64,000 nucleotides of DNA from Martinezella lusitana (GCF_900094565.1 NZ_FMAF01000030.1:1-64000), one strand, 5' to 3'; counted from the first letter of the stretch, positions 45,033 through 54,008 are shown. A program made the numbers and translations. Notes: generated by a model not told the origin, from the sequence alone.

Positions 45033-47138
45033 TCAGTTGAAGGTTTTGGCGTGTCTGGCATTTTCCTTATGGGCGGCGAGGCGATCGACGAGTTGGTTCC
45101 ATCGACTGCATTGCTTTTGCGGTAAATCGCTCTTCGGAAGCTCGTACAGGTAATAGTGTCCGTTGTAGGCATGGCTGGTGACGAGGCCATGTTCAGCCCA
45201 TCTGGCGAGGGTATGCTCATGGATATTGAGGTGTGCAGCCGCCTCCTTCTTTGTCAACATCCCACGATCCCGGAGCCGGTCATAGCGTGATCTCAGCTTG
45301 TATTCGCGAACAAGATAGGTGACGCGTTTGGTTGTGAAGCGGGCGTTGCGCTGGTCACGGCGCGTCACCGAGCCCGGACGGTATCCCTGATTGTTGAGAA
45401 TGTCGGCGATCTCGGAAAAAATATGATCGTCGAGGAGTTTATCGATCAGTTGGATGACGTCGGGGCTCGTCTTGACCTGCTGGCTGGGCGATTTTGGGCT
45501 GATGGTGACGAGTGTCTGGGTTTTGCCGCCTTTGAAGCGAATATGAGCCTTGGTTGTGCCTCTCTTCGGTAGTTTGAGGAGGGTGACATCCTCAATGATG
45601 TGGGCAAGCAAGCGCTTTCGTTCGCGGTTCGGGGTCTCTGAATTGGTCCAGAGCTTTTTGAAGTCCGCCGTCATTGTGACCAACCGCTCTTGGACGGCCT
45701 TATTGAGGATGAATTGATCGTGCTCCTGGGCGCGCTCGCGCTCTTCGCGGGCATTAGCCAAGATGCGGAGCTTCTCGTTCCATTCCCCTTCGAGCGTGTC
45801 GGCGACAAGGCGGTTATTGGGATCGACGAGCATGAAACGGCGCTGGGCGAGATCGGCCTCGGTTTGGGCGCGCTCGATTGCGCGACAGCGCAGCCGGTCC
45901 GCCTCTTCATGTCGCGCTTCGATTTCTTTGCGGACTTCAATTGCCAGTTCGACGGCTGCCGGCGTCATCTGATCCGCGATCAACATGCCGATGGCTTCGT
46001 CGACGGGAGGAGCAGCGATCGCCTGGCACACGTGTTCTCCGCGATTGCTACGGGCGCGGTCACAAACGTACCAGGCTTCCTGTCGACCGCGTCGGGCAGC
46101 GTAGCGCATGTGAAAATGCCTGCCGCATTGCCCACACACGGCCCGTCCCTGCAGCAGCGCCGGTCCTTCCCGCGGAGGCGATGCGACACCGGCGTTCCAT
46201 TTATGGCAGATGTTCGACTTTAGAATCCTCAGGTTCTCTTGGTGCTGCTCCCAGCTGATATAGCCGGGATGGGCATCTGGAATACACGCCGTCCAATCGT
46301 CGGTACCTTGTTCACGGACGAGCTTTTTGCCATCGATGGTTCGTCGATAGCGACGGCGACCATAGGCATAGGCTCCGGCGTAACGTGGATTATGCAGCAC
46401 GCGCATCGCCGTCGAAGGCGTCAGTGGCCGAAAAACAGTCTGGCTATCGTGCAGGCGGGAGGGAAAGAGAATACCTTCCTGACGAAAGGCCTTGACGGTC
46501 TGGGAGGCGGATCCGACGCGAGAGAACGTCTCAAAGAAATGAGCAATCGTCTCTCTAATTTGCATGTCCGGATCGAGAGCCACATTGCCGGAATGGTCAT
46601 AGACCAGTCCGGTTGGCAGGGGGCAACGGAACTCGCCGCGCCGTGCCTTGTTGAGAATACCGCCGCGCAGCCTTGCCTTGATCACATGCAGTTCGGCCTC
46701 ACTCATTGTTCCCTTGAGGCCGAGCAGGAGGCGGTCGTTGAAACTTGCCGGGTCATAGACACCGTCCTCGTCGAGGATCAGGGTGTCAGCAAGGGCGCAG
46801 ATCTCCAGTAGACGCTGCCAGTCGGCATTGTTGCGCGCCAGCCGGGAGACCTCCAGACCCATGACGATCCCGGCATGCCCCATGCCGACATCGCTGACCA
46901 GCCGCTGAAATCCCTCGCGCCAGACCGCCGATGCGCCGGATTCACCCTGATCGTTATCGATGACGATAATTTGCTCCTCGCGCCAACCAAGTGCGATAGC
47001 GCGCCCGCGAAGCGCATATTGCCGCATGGCGCTCTCGGTATTGTCGATGACTTGCCGCATCGAAGATTGGCGGATGTAGAGGTAGGCGCTGCGTTCACGG
47101 TGATGGGACTGGACTTTGAGGTGTACATTCATGTTCAT
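45033..47138 (-). CDS. Large serine recombinase (element 1)
   Basis: A 701-residue large serine recombinase. The resolvase domain carries the nucleophile in AYLYIRQSSMRQVIDNTESA and the arginine motif GLEVSRLARNNADWQRLLEI. A recombinase domain follows (ILFPSRLHDSQ region), then a zinc-ribbon (CGQCGRHFHMRYAARRGRQE ... C) and a coiled-coil. The C-terminus has an extra helix-turn-helix (MLTKKEAAAHLNIHEHTLAR). It probably excises and integrates its own element. Its start overlaps the stop of the unknown gene upstream by four bases. Confidence 0.92.
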   Translation of the reverse strand: MNMNVHLKVQSHHRERSAYLYIRQSSMRQVIDNTESAMRQYALRGRAIALGWREEQIIVIDNDQGESGASAVWREGFQRLVSDVGMGHAGIVMGLEVSRLARNNADWQRLLEICALADTLILDEDGVYDPASFNDRLLLGLKGTMSEAELHVIKARLRGGILNKARRGEFRCPLPTGLVYDHSGNVALDPDMQIRETIAHFFETFSRVGSASQTVKAFRQEGILFPSRLHDSQTVFRPLTPSTAMRVLHNPRYAGAYAYGRRRYRRTIDGKKLVREQGTDDWTACIPDAHPGYISWEQHQENLRILKSNICHKWNAGVASPPREGPALLQGRAVCGQCGRHFHMRYAARRGRQEAWYVCDRARSNRGEHVCQAIAAPPVDEAIGMLIADQMTPAAVELAIEVRKEIEARHEEADRLRCRAIERAQTEADLAQRRFMLVDPNNRLVADTLEGEWNEKLRILANAREERERAQEHDQFILNKAVQERLVTMTADFKKLWTNSETPNRERKRLLAHIIEDVTLLKLPKRGTTKAHIRFKGGKTQTLVTISPKSPSQQVKTSPDVIQLIDKLLDDHIFSEIADILNNQGYRPGSVTRRDQRNARFTTKRVTYLVREYKLRSRYDRLRDRGMLTKKEAAAHLNIHEHTLARWAEHGLVTSHAYNGHYYLYELPKSDLPQKQCSRWNQLVDRLAAHKENARHAKTFN

Positions 47139-47440
47139 GGTGCTCTCCGTTGGTGGATGCTCATGGCGATGGTCGCCAGGACATGAACGACGGCGCTGAG
47201 GTCGTCGCGCGCCGGTCGGGTGGCCAATGACAGGTAAAACGGGTCTTGATCAGGGCTTGCCGCCGCAGGCAGTGCACGGGCCCATCCCCACATGCCGCGG
47301 CGCAGAAAAAGCATGAGGCCGCTACGGGCCTTGAGCGGCAGAACTTCGCCGAGAGCTGCACTGCGCAGCATCTCGTACTGGTCCGCGATGGCCGGCAATG
47401 AACATGCCGGTCCCGTGGCAACGTCTAGCGGATCGTTTTT
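47135..47440 (-). CDS. Unknown recombinase-element protein
   Basis: About 100 codons ending in a stop that overlaps the recombinase ATG (ATGA), which supports this frame as real. The sequence includes LPAIADQYEMLRSAALGEVL, PLKARSGLMLFLRRGMWGWA and HVLATIAMSIHQRRAP. I recognise no domain. It has no ATG at a suitable place: either a TTG near 47398 is used, or it is the C-terminal part of the upstream helix-turn-helix protein joined by slippage on the A8 run near 47440. Confidence 0.6.
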   Translation of the reverse strand, partial: KNDPLDVATGPACSLPAIADQYEMLRSAALGEVLPLKARSGLMLFLRRGMWGWARALPAAASPDQDPFYLSLATRPARDDLSAVVHVLATIAMSIHQRRAP

Positions 47441-47886
47441 TTTAACACCCGCTCGATCGTCCTGGGATGAAGCTCGATATCGAGTTCGTTGCGGACCATC
47501 TTGGCGAGCTCGCGTGCATGAACGGGTACGCCCGGAACCAGCCTTGCCTGCAGAAATGCCAGGACTTTGTCGTCGACCTTGTGGGGCCCGCGGGGACCCG
47601 GCTTTGCCGGCACCAGTCCAGCAATCCCACTCGTGTCGAAGTTTGCCTTGGCCTGGTAGTAGGTCGGTCTGGAAACACCATACTCGTCGGAAGCGTCCGT
47701 TACCGAGACGTTGTCGACGGAGACGCGTCGCAGCATCTCGTATTTGACCTGGACGGCGTCGCGCGGATCGAAGAACTCGCTGCCGCGGAACTTCGGGTCG
47801 CGCACCTTCTCGGAATTTGGATTGAAGGTGCCCTCGTCGATGAGGGCATCCATCTTTGATCGCTTGCCGCCGTACTTCGCAGGCAT
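47425..47886 (-). CDS. Helix-turn-helix protein of recombinase element 1
   Basis: A 153-residue protein with a helix-turn-helix of transposase/regulator type (SVDNVSVTDASDEYGVSRPT, then YYQAKANFDTSGIAGL) and a winged C-terminal part (VHARELAKMVRNELDIELHP, RTIERVLKKTIR). It begins MPAKYGGKRSKMDALIDEGT. The stop comes directly after an A8 run (GTTAAAAAAAACG on the minus strand). A one-base slip there would continue into the next gene to give a protein of about 254 residues. Its role may be control of the recombinase. Confidence 0.75.
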   Translation of the reverse strand: MPAKYGGKRSKMDALIDEGTFNPNSEKVRDPKFRGSEFFDPRDAVQVKYEMLRRVSVDNVSVTDASDEYGVSRPTYYQAKANFDTSGIAGLVPAKPGPRGPHKVDDKVLAFLQARLVPGVPVHARELAKMVRNELDIELHPRTIERVLKKTIR

Positions 47887-47973
47887 TGCGGGCTCCGGGT
47901 ATGAGATCGAGCATTAATGTAATGCTAATTATACCGCACTTCTGATTTGTATCAAGGACATTCTCTGAGCAAA

Positions 47974-48174
47974 TTAGGGAAATATGCCATACAGCGAGTC
48001 CTCTTGCGGCATAATCTCGTTTACATTAGCGGCATAATTGTCCTTACACTCCGCTCGCCACCGCGCTGCCAACCTGTCACAAAGGTGTTCCACCATGTTG
48101 GCCAATTCCATCAAGTTCGAAACCAGCAAGAGCGCCCGCCCGTTGCTCGCGGCAACTTCCGGATCAACGCTCAC
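47974..48174 (-). CDS. Small hypothetical protein of element 1
   Basis: A 66-codon frame (MSVDPEVAASNGRALLLVSN, LMELANMVEHLCDRLAARWR, AECKDNYAANVNEIMPQEDS) upstream of the helix-turn-helix gene on the same strand. It is predicted helical and charged. I recognise no family. Position at the start of the element's gene run is the only support. Confidence 0.35.
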   Translation of the reverse strand: MSVDPEVAASNGRALLLVSNLMELANMVEHLCDRLAARWRAECKDNYAANVNEIMPQEDSLYGIFP

Positions 48175-48189
48175 AAGATTGGTCGACTA

Positions 48190-48873
48190 CATGGCAAAAC
48201 GGCTGCTGTTTGAAAGCACGCGGCTCTATGTCGACGAGACCACGGCTCCGGTGTTGGATCCGGGGCGAGGCAAGACGAAGACCGGTTATCTCTGGGCCGT
48301 GTTGCGTGACGACCGCGGCTGGAACGGTTCTGCGCCGCCGGGCGTGGTGTTCCATTATCGGCCCGGGCGTAAAGGCGAATATGCCGCTGAAATCCTCGAC
48401 GGGTTCAACGGGACAATCCAGGTGGATGCCTACGGTGGTTACTCTCACCTCGCCACGTCGGACCGGATGGGCGGTGATCCCTTGAAGCTGGCTTTCTGTT
48501 GGGCGCACGGGCGCAGAAAGCTGATCAAGGCCGCGCCAAAGAGTGGATCGCCCATCGTCGACGAGGCGCTGGTGCGGATCGCCGCGCTCTACAAGATCGA
48601 AGGCAGTATCCGGGGCTCAGATCCCGAACATCGCCGGGCAGTTCGACAGGACCTGTCCCTCCCGCTGGTGGACGAATTCTTCACCTGGCTCGCAGCGCAA
48701 GCCAGCGCGTCTCACGCAAGTCCGACCTCGGAAAAGCCCTGGCCTATATGCTGACGCGGCAGGACGGATTCCGGCTGTTTCTGGACGACGGCCACGTCGA
48801 TATCGACTCCAACCTGGTGGAAAACGCGATCCGCCGACCAGCCATGAATCGCCGCAATGCGCTCTTTGCCGGT
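48190..48873 (+). pseudogene. tnpC: IS66 transposase TnpC, middle part, frameshifted
   Basis: IS66 DDE transposase fragment: RLYVDETTAPVLDPGRGKTK, TGYLWAVLRDDRGWNG, IQVDAYGGYSHLA, LAFCWAHGRRKLIKA, and, after a one-base shift near 48702, RVSRKSDLGKALAYMLTRQD and DSNLVENAIRRPAMNRRNAL. These cover the three catalytic acidic regions. The 5' part of tnpC is missing and the 3' end is separated by element 2. Inactive as it stands. Confidence 0.85.
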
Positions 48874-48913
48874 AGCGACGTTGGCGCGACATACTGCTCA
48901 TCTGACGATGTCC

Positions 48914-50869
48914 TTAAAATAAAAGGGGATTTTGAACCGGATCCTGAGATATCGGACGTCTTGATCGCCTGGCATCTGCTTCGCGGCGAACAGTGTCGTC
49001 TTGAAGGTCGGAAAGTTGAATGATCCAAGGCGCTCCAGCACATAGCTGTCGAGCGGGAAGGACGCCGCTGCTTACCATCCGATAAGCCGTAGCTCGACTT
49101 ACCTTCAGAATGTCGGCGGTCTCGTCGAGGGTTCTCTCGCCGCGTTCAGCCCGTTCGCCTTCCCGATAGACGGGGATGCCGTGGATGTTGCGAAGACTGC
49201 AGACGTGGCTTCGTGTCCAGCTGGCGCCATGTCCAGTCCGCTTGCCGGAGCGGTTCAGGATCGCTGCGATTGACAAATCAGGTAACTGCCTTGCCAAGGC
49301 GCGCACGAGATCGACAACAATTTCCGTGATTAGTAGCCGAATGATCTTTTTGCGCGTCTCAATGGATACGCTGGGGCTGTCCCATGCCTGCCCCAGGTCC
49401 CTGCCGAGCTTCATCAGTCTTGCACGGTCATCTGCCGATAGCGCGGGCATGTCGCGGTCGGTCGAGAGCGTCTCAAGCTCGATCTCCAGGTCACGCAATT
49501 GGATCAGTTTCTCATTCCAGCGTCTTTCCAACTCGCCCGCGACCAACCGATTGTCGGGATCGACAGCGTCATACTGGCGCCGCGCTCGAGCAGCCTCATA
49601 TTGTGCTTGCTTGATTGAGTTCTCGAGTTGCTGACGCTTATCGCTATGACGCTGCGTGTGCGCCTCCATTGCCTGCAACGCCGCCTCGATCCCGAGGGGT
49701 TGCAGTCGTTCGAGAACTTCCTGCGCGACGGCCCGATCGACGCGCATGCCACCGAACCCGATGCAGTTTGCAGCCGCCATGTCGCCGAATGTGCCGCGAC
49801 AAACGTATCGCTGCGTGTTGCCGCCTTTCCCAGAATATTGAATATGCAGTCGACGACCGCAGCGACCGCAACGAAATAGTCCAGGCAACAAAGCTTCGCC
49901 ACGCCTTATCGAACCCCGCCCTATGTAGCTTTTTCCATTCGCATTCTCGGCGATCAGATGCTGATTCCTTTCAAACTCGGCCCAGCTAATATAGCCTTCA
50001 TGATGGTCGTGGATCAAAACTTCCCAGTCCTTCGAATTACGCCGCAACGTATCACGGATGACCCGTTTGCGCCCATCCTTGATCATCACCCGTGTCCCAC
50101 GCCGGCCGTAGGCGTACGAGCCAGCGTAGACGGGGTTTGTCAGTATGTGATGAAGGGTATGATAAACCGGAGCTTTCCACTCGATCGGCGGTTTGCCGCG
50201 CCCTTGATTGACAGACGGAACCAAGACATTCTCTTGCCTGAACCAGAGCAACACCTGGCGGACGGTCTGCAGTTCGGCGAATTTACGAAAGACGAGCAGA
50301 ATGCTCTCCTGAACGCGCCGATCAGGATCTTTCTCGACACGGGCATCATCCGTCTTCACATATCCGACGGCAACAGTCAGATGAAGTTCGCCGCGCCGCG
50401 CTTTTTGGCGCATGGCCTCGACGGATCGTTGCCGAAACACGGATAACTCCATCTCGCTCATCGTACCCTTCATGCCAAGAAGGAGACGATCGTTAGGCGA
50501 GCGCGGATCGTAAATAGCCTCTTCGTCAACGATCAGAGTGCCGACCAGACCACAAAATTCCAGCAACGTATGCCAATCACGGCCATTGCGCGCCAGACGT
50601 GAGGCCTCAAGCGATACGACTGCTCCCACCCGACCTTCACATATCGCCGCCAACAGCTTCTCGAATCCTGGGCGGGCGATGCCACCTCCGGATCGTCCAA
50701 GGTCATCGTCGACGATCTCGACGGTCTCCCAACCCAACTGTCGAGCACGCTCGACTAAGCCGTACTGCCGTCGTTGGCTTTCCAGGTTATTGGCAACCTG
50801 GTAGGCTGTCGACTGCCGGACGTAGACGAAGGCGCTAAGGCTAAGATGGTCGGCGGTAATCTTACTCAT
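48914..50869 (-). CDS. Large serine recombinase (element 2)
   Basis: A 651-residue large serine recombinase, related to but clearly distinct from that of element 1. The nucleophile region is AFVYVRQSTAYQVANNLESQ, the arginine motif SLEASRLARNGRDWHTLLEF, the zinc-ribbon CGRCGRRLHIQYSGKGGNTQ followed by YVCRG, and a coiled-coil precedes a C-terminal helix-turn-helix (LDETADILKVSRATAYRMVS). It starts at 50869, overlapping the DUF5372 stop by four bases. Confidence 0.92.
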   Translation of the reverse strand: MSKITADHLSLSAFVYVRQSTAYQVANNLESQRRQYGLVERARQLGWETVEIVDDDLGRSGGGIARPGFEKLLAAICEGRVGAVVSLEASRLARNGRDWHTLLEFCGLVGTLIVDEEAIYDPRSPNDRLLLGMKGTMSEMELSVFRQRSVEAMRQKARRGELHLTVAVGYVKTDDARVEKDPDRRVQESILLVFRKFAELQTVRQVLLWFRQENVLVPSVNQGRGKPPIEWKAPVYHTLHHILTNPVYAGSYAYGRRGTRVMIKDGRKRVIRDTLRRNSKDWEVLIHDHHEGYISWAEFERNQHLIAENANGKSYIGRGSIRRGEALLPGLFRCGRCGRRLHIQYSGKGGNTQRYVCRGTFGDMAAANCIGFGGMRVDRAVAQEVLERLQPLGIEAALQAMEAHTQRHSDKRQQLENSIKQAQYEAARARRQYDAVDPDNRLVAGELERRWNEKLIQLRDLEIELETLSTDRDMPALSADDRARLMKLGRDLGQAWDSPSVSIETRKKIIRLLITEIVVDLVRALARQLPDLSIAAILNRSGKRTGHGASWTRSHVCSLRNIHGIPVYREGERAERGERTLDETADILKVSRATAYRMVSSGVLPARQLCAGAPWIIQLSDLQDDTVRREADARRSRRPISQDPVQNPLLF

Positions 50870-51261
50870 TGCCCGCCTCCTTTCCGCCGTCGGCGAACCG
50901 CTTGCCGGCCAGCTTTGCCGCCGCTTCCGTCAACAGTAATTGAAGGAGTGTTAAGGCTTCCCGGCGCTGGGTGTCGCTCAGGTCTACCGGCCGGGCTGTC
51001 ACGAACAGATCCAATTGCATGCGAAATTGCTTTCTCATGGCTTATCCCTTCGGCTTCTTGAACCGAGCGAAAAGGTACGTGAGAATCAATGAATGCGCGC
51101 AGTTCAATAAGCTTGGCTGCCGAAAGGCGCGGCTCGGCTACAATCTCGATCGAACTTGCCGCAGGATCAAACATCCATGCGGGGATTTGAAATGAGCCAC
51201 CATGGGCTTGTCGAATCAGCAGATAATGAACACCTTCGTGCTCATGGCTGCCGGTTACCAA
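50866..51261 (-). CDS. DUF5372-family protein
   Basis: About 131 residues from a TTG at 51261. The frame stays open further upstream and there reads VTYPFHPLVDQTVLVTGSHE, which matches the usual start of DUF5372 proteins (VTHPFHPL...), so the true start is probably near 51300 with a non-ATG codon. The remainder HYLLIRQAHGGSFQIPAWMF fits the family, which commonly accompanies serine recombinases. Its stop overlaps the recombinase start. Function unknown. Confidence 0.7.
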   Translation of the reverse strand: MVTGSHEHEGVHYLLIRQAHGGSFQIPAWMFDPAASSIEIVAEPRLSAAKLIELRAFIDSHVPFRSVQEAEGISHEKAISHAIGSVRDSPAGRPERHPAPGSLNTPSITVDGSGGKAGRQAVRRRRKGGGQ

Positions 51262-51340
51262 TACGGTTTGGTCAACCAGTGGATGGAAGGGATAAGTGAC
51301 CGTGGACTCGAATGCCAGAAACCCGGCATTATGAACCCGG

Positions 51341-51527
51341 CTTCGAGGGAGGGGGCCGCAACTGGGCCCGGTTTGCCAGCCTGATCGGCACTTGTAAAAT
51401 GAACAGCGTTGAACCCTACGCCTATCTGTGCGATCTCTTCGTCAGCCTCGCAAACGGCCACCTAGCAAAAGACATCGATGCCCTCATGCCCTGGGCCTAC
51501 GCCGCCCGCATCAAGGCCTCACAATGA
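51341..51527 (+). pseudogene. tnpC: IS66 transposase TnpC, C-terminal end
   Basis: The last 61 codons of tnpC: GRNWARFASLIGTCKMNSVE, PYAYLCDLFVSLANGHLAKD, IDALMPWAYAARIKASQ. The frame joins exactly to the fragment ending at 48873 if element 2 is removed. Confidence 0.85.
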
Positions 51528-51582
51528 GCTCGTCAGGTACTCTTCGGTGAGCTCATTTGACGGGCCGTAGATCAACCTCAGA

Positions 51583-52683
51583 TCACTGCAACTGAAAAAT
51601 CGATGGGGCGTGGACGCCGCATACGTTTTGAACGTAGCCTTCGCCGCAACGACCGATGGCCGACGCGCCGAAGCCGATCACAGTTGGGCGTGTTTCGGCC
51701 GAGTAACCAAGCAAATTGCGCCGCAGACGACCAGTTCTCTCCGCTAATGCAAGCTCATCATCCGGCAGCGCGAAATGGTCGAGCCCGATTTGCAGATAGC
51801 CGGCAGCGGCTAACGTTTCGGCCATGACCGAGGCCTGCTCAGCGCGCCCGGCTATATCGGGCAATGCTGCCCGGTCAATCAGGAGCTGATTTTTTCTATA
51901 GGATAGATCGTGCGAATAACCGAAGACCGCGAGACGGTCGGGACGCATCTCAATAGCTAACTTCGCGCTCTGGCGACAGGACTGGACTGTTTGATAGGGC
52001 AATCCAAACATCAGGTCGAAATTGATGCGCCCTATTCCATGCAGGCGAAGGTTCTGGACGGCAGTCATCACCTGCGCCTCGCTCTGAACCCGGTTGATCG
52101 CCTTTTGTACGATGGGATCAAAGCTCTGCACACCAACGCTTGCGCGGTTCACACCGGCTTTCTCCAAGGCTTCGGCCATATCGGTGGTGAAGGTGCGCGG
52201 GTCGACCTCGATAGCGATGTTAGCCGCTTTCTCGAACGCGAAGTGGCCGCGCAAAAGTTCCATTAGCGACAGGAAGTCTGCTGGCGGCATGATGGTCGGG
52301 GATCCGCCCCCGAAGTGCACGTCGCTCACGCCAAGTGCCTTCGGCGCTTGCTCGGCGACCAAGCGGATCTCCTCACGGAGCATTGCTAGATAGTGGATGA
52401 TCAAATTATCCAGACGAGTGATGCTCGTTGGAAAACCACAATACCAGCACATCGAGCGGCAAAATGGAATGTGCAGATAGAGCGAAACAGCGTCATCGGT
52501 TGGCAGGCTCCGCAGCCATTCCTCATACGTATGGGCGCCGATTGCAGAGGAAAACTCCTGTATCGTTGGATAGATGGTATACCAAGGTAAATGCGCCTCG
52601 CTATGTTTTTTCGAGATGAAAGTTGATGATGAGGCGCGCAATGACTTTCGTCTCCAGTCCGGCTTATCATGTCCAGATTTCAC
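51583..52683 (-). pseudogene. hemN: HemN-like coproporphyrinogen III oxidase, 3' truncated
   Basis: Oxygen-independent coproporphyrinogen III oxidase, a radical-SAM enzyme of heme synthesis under low oxygen. The cluster motif is CRSMCWYCGF in LYLHIPFCRSMCWYC; GGGSPT and VGVQSFDPIVQKAINR follow, and GLDHFALPDDELALA is family-specific. The native protein has about 450 residues; here it ends at GYVQN (51625) and reads 14 residues of IS66 end sequence to a stop. The start is a GTG at 52683. Loss of the C-terminal domain probably inactivates it; another copy is expected elsewhere in the genome. Confidence 0.87.
51600..51624 (-). repeat. IS66 right inverted repeat
   Basis: Read on the minus strand from 51624 it begins GTATGCGGCGTCCACGCCCC, matching the left repeat at 20 of 25 positions. 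The hemN reading frame changes to IS sequence exactly at this base. Confidence 0.7.
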
Positions 52684-53555
52684 GCGTCGTCTTCCTTTCG
52701 ATCAGATGGGATTCTGCGCTCGAGGGGTGCTTTTTCGCCGCCAGGCATCATGGCTTCCCGTCTTCCAATGCCGGTCGCCCGTTCCCGCCGCCCTTAAATC
52801 GCAAACGCAAAGGTCATTCCAGTCGAGTGAACGATCCAGGACTTGCGTATCATCGACGTCGCTGAAATGAGCTGTCCTTAGTTCGAATGCCGAAAGACGT
52901 TTGTGCTTAAATTCGGATTGTGACGATGACCCAACGCCTTGAAGCCAAATGCAACGTTGTCCTTTCGACAATGTCCGACATAGGACAAGCGCGCCGCCCA
53001 ATCATCTCGATGTTTTGAATCCCATTTGTCGCTTGGCATGATGGATGCGTAGCTCCACAATGCACTGCGTCAAGGAGGAGGAGCCGTCCCGCGATCGGCC
53101 TCTCCGAGGAGGCGGGCACCGTTGCTGAGAGTGGGCTCTGGTCGAACGCTTTGAATTTGTACTCTGATTGATCGCTGCGCCGGCTAAGGGCGGAGAATCT
53201 GTTCGGCCCCTGGCGCCGGTTGACAGAAACGGCCTCAAAAGGTGACGGGCCGCGGCAGCCTCTTCCTCGCCGGCAATTTCGACCAGTGCTTTTGCAAGAA
53301 CGACGGAGACGACGTGTCGACGAGGCCGCCGGAAGCCGCTTTTTCAAAGATGACGCCGGCATAGACCTTCATGCCATGACCCTTTCGGCGGTTTCAAGCT
53401 CACGTTATGGCCCGTCATACGATCCAGCGATTTTCGTTGGGAAGAAAGAACAGTGAGGCAAGTGTTGCTGGCGAAAGTTCTGGCTTGGAGTGATGAGCTG
53501 GAGTTCACCGCAAGCGTGTGCTGGCATATCGCCAGCACGCGTGCTCGAGCCATCC
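52684..53555. other. Intergenic region without recognised gene
   Basis: About 870 bases upstream of hemN. A 43-codon minus frame from 53372 (MKVYAGVIFEKAASGGLVDT...) has protein-like composition but no recognised family. I found no FNR box (TTGAT-N4-ATCAA) or convincing sigma-54 motif for hemN. Longer frames here are arginine- and serine-rich and look like shadows. Confidence 0.35.
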
Positions 53556-54008
53556 CTATGTCTCAGGCATCGATGAGGAGTGATGGGCTGTAATCATCCA
53601 TTTTCCGTCCATGAATTCATAGGTGTAGGTGTAACGTGCGGGAATTTTGGTGCCATCGGCGAATGAAAAAGTATAAATGCCGCTGTCCGTTGCCATGTTA
53701 CATCCGATCCTGATCACGCGCAGATCGATCGATCCTTTCGGCCGCTTTTTGAGAAAGTGCTCGAAATAAGCGGCTCGCTGCTCGTGTGTCAGGCGCGGTG
53801 TGTTCGACAGCGTCGGCAGCAGGATCGCATTTTCCGCATAATTCGCGGCAACTTTTTCGGAGTCGAGTGTTCTGAGCGACGCATTCCAGCGATCGAACAA
53901 TTCTGCTACCTGCTGCTCGGTGATCGGAGCGCAGTTTACAGTGCCAGCGACGGCTTGCTGCAAAGATAAAGTGGAAAGTACCGCCGCGGCGGCAAGTGTA
54001 AGACGCAT
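53556..54008 (-). CDS. Secreted SgcJ/EcaC-family (SnoaL-like) protein
   Basis: A 150-residue protein with a signal peptide (MRLTLAAAAVLSTLSLQQAV, cleavage near AVAG) and an NTF2/SnoaL-like domain of the SgcJ/EcaC type: VAELFDRWNASLRTLDSEKV, AANYAENAILLPTLSN, RYTYTYEFMDGKWMITAHHS. Members of this group are small cone-shaped proteins without a single known reaction. GGAGA precedes the ATG. A nod box in the right orientation ends 141 bases upstream, so it is a candidate flavonoid/NodD-regulated gene exported to the periplasm or outside. No known nod gene of this type comes to mind. Confidence 0.8.
   Translation of the reverse strand: MRLTLAAAAVLSTLSLQQAVAGTVNCAPITEQQVAELFDRWNASLRTLDSEKVAANYAENAILLPTLSNTPRLTHEQRAAYFEHFLKKRPKGSIDLRVIRIGCNMATDSGIYTFSFADGTKIPARYTYTYEFMDGKWMITAHHSSSMPET

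Larger units (their letters stand above)
44994..48190. mobile_element. Serine-recombinase element 1 (inserted in IS66)
   Basis: The block contains, on the minus strand, a small hypothetical gene, a helix-turn-helix gene, an unknown gene and a large serine recombinase, all tightly packed. The left edge is where TnpB similarity ends; the right edge is where TnpC similarity resumes and is uncertain by about 100 bases. CATACTGC at 45010 is also found near the left end of element 2. Part of tnpB and tnpC is missing between the edges, so a deletion followed or accompanied insertion. Confidence 0.6.
48874..51340. mobile_element. Serine-recombinase element 2 (inserted in tnpC)
   Basis: Both edges can be placed to within about three bases: tnpC reads to ...NALFAG at 48873 and resumes FEGGGRNWARFASLIG from 51341. 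CCGG-like sequence occurs at both junctions (GCCGG left, CCCGG right), the likely crossover core. The 2.5-kb insert carries a minus-strand DUF5372 gene and a large serine recombinase. CATACTGC occurs near its left end, as in element 1. Confidence 0.75.
44264..51624. mobile_element. IS66-family element with two nested recombinase elements
   Basis: The element is bounded by imperfect inverted repeats: left GTAAGCGCCGTCTCCGCCCC at 44264, right (minus strand from 51624) GTATGCGGCGTCCACGCCCC. Inside are tnpA, a truncated tnpB and tnpC fragments in plus orientation. A first serine-recombinase element interrupts tnpB, and the tnpB end and tnpC start are lost. A second is inserted in tnpC. The flanks do not show the 8-base duplication usual for IS66 (ATTGCGGC left, GTTTTGAA right). 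The left flank is a truncated porin and the right flank a truncated hemN. Confidence 0.8.

Noticed and set aside
53020..53055. Sigma-54 promoter TGGCATGATGGATGCG
   Set aside because: GG-N10-GC spacing fits but TTGC reads ATGC, and no plus-strand gene follows.
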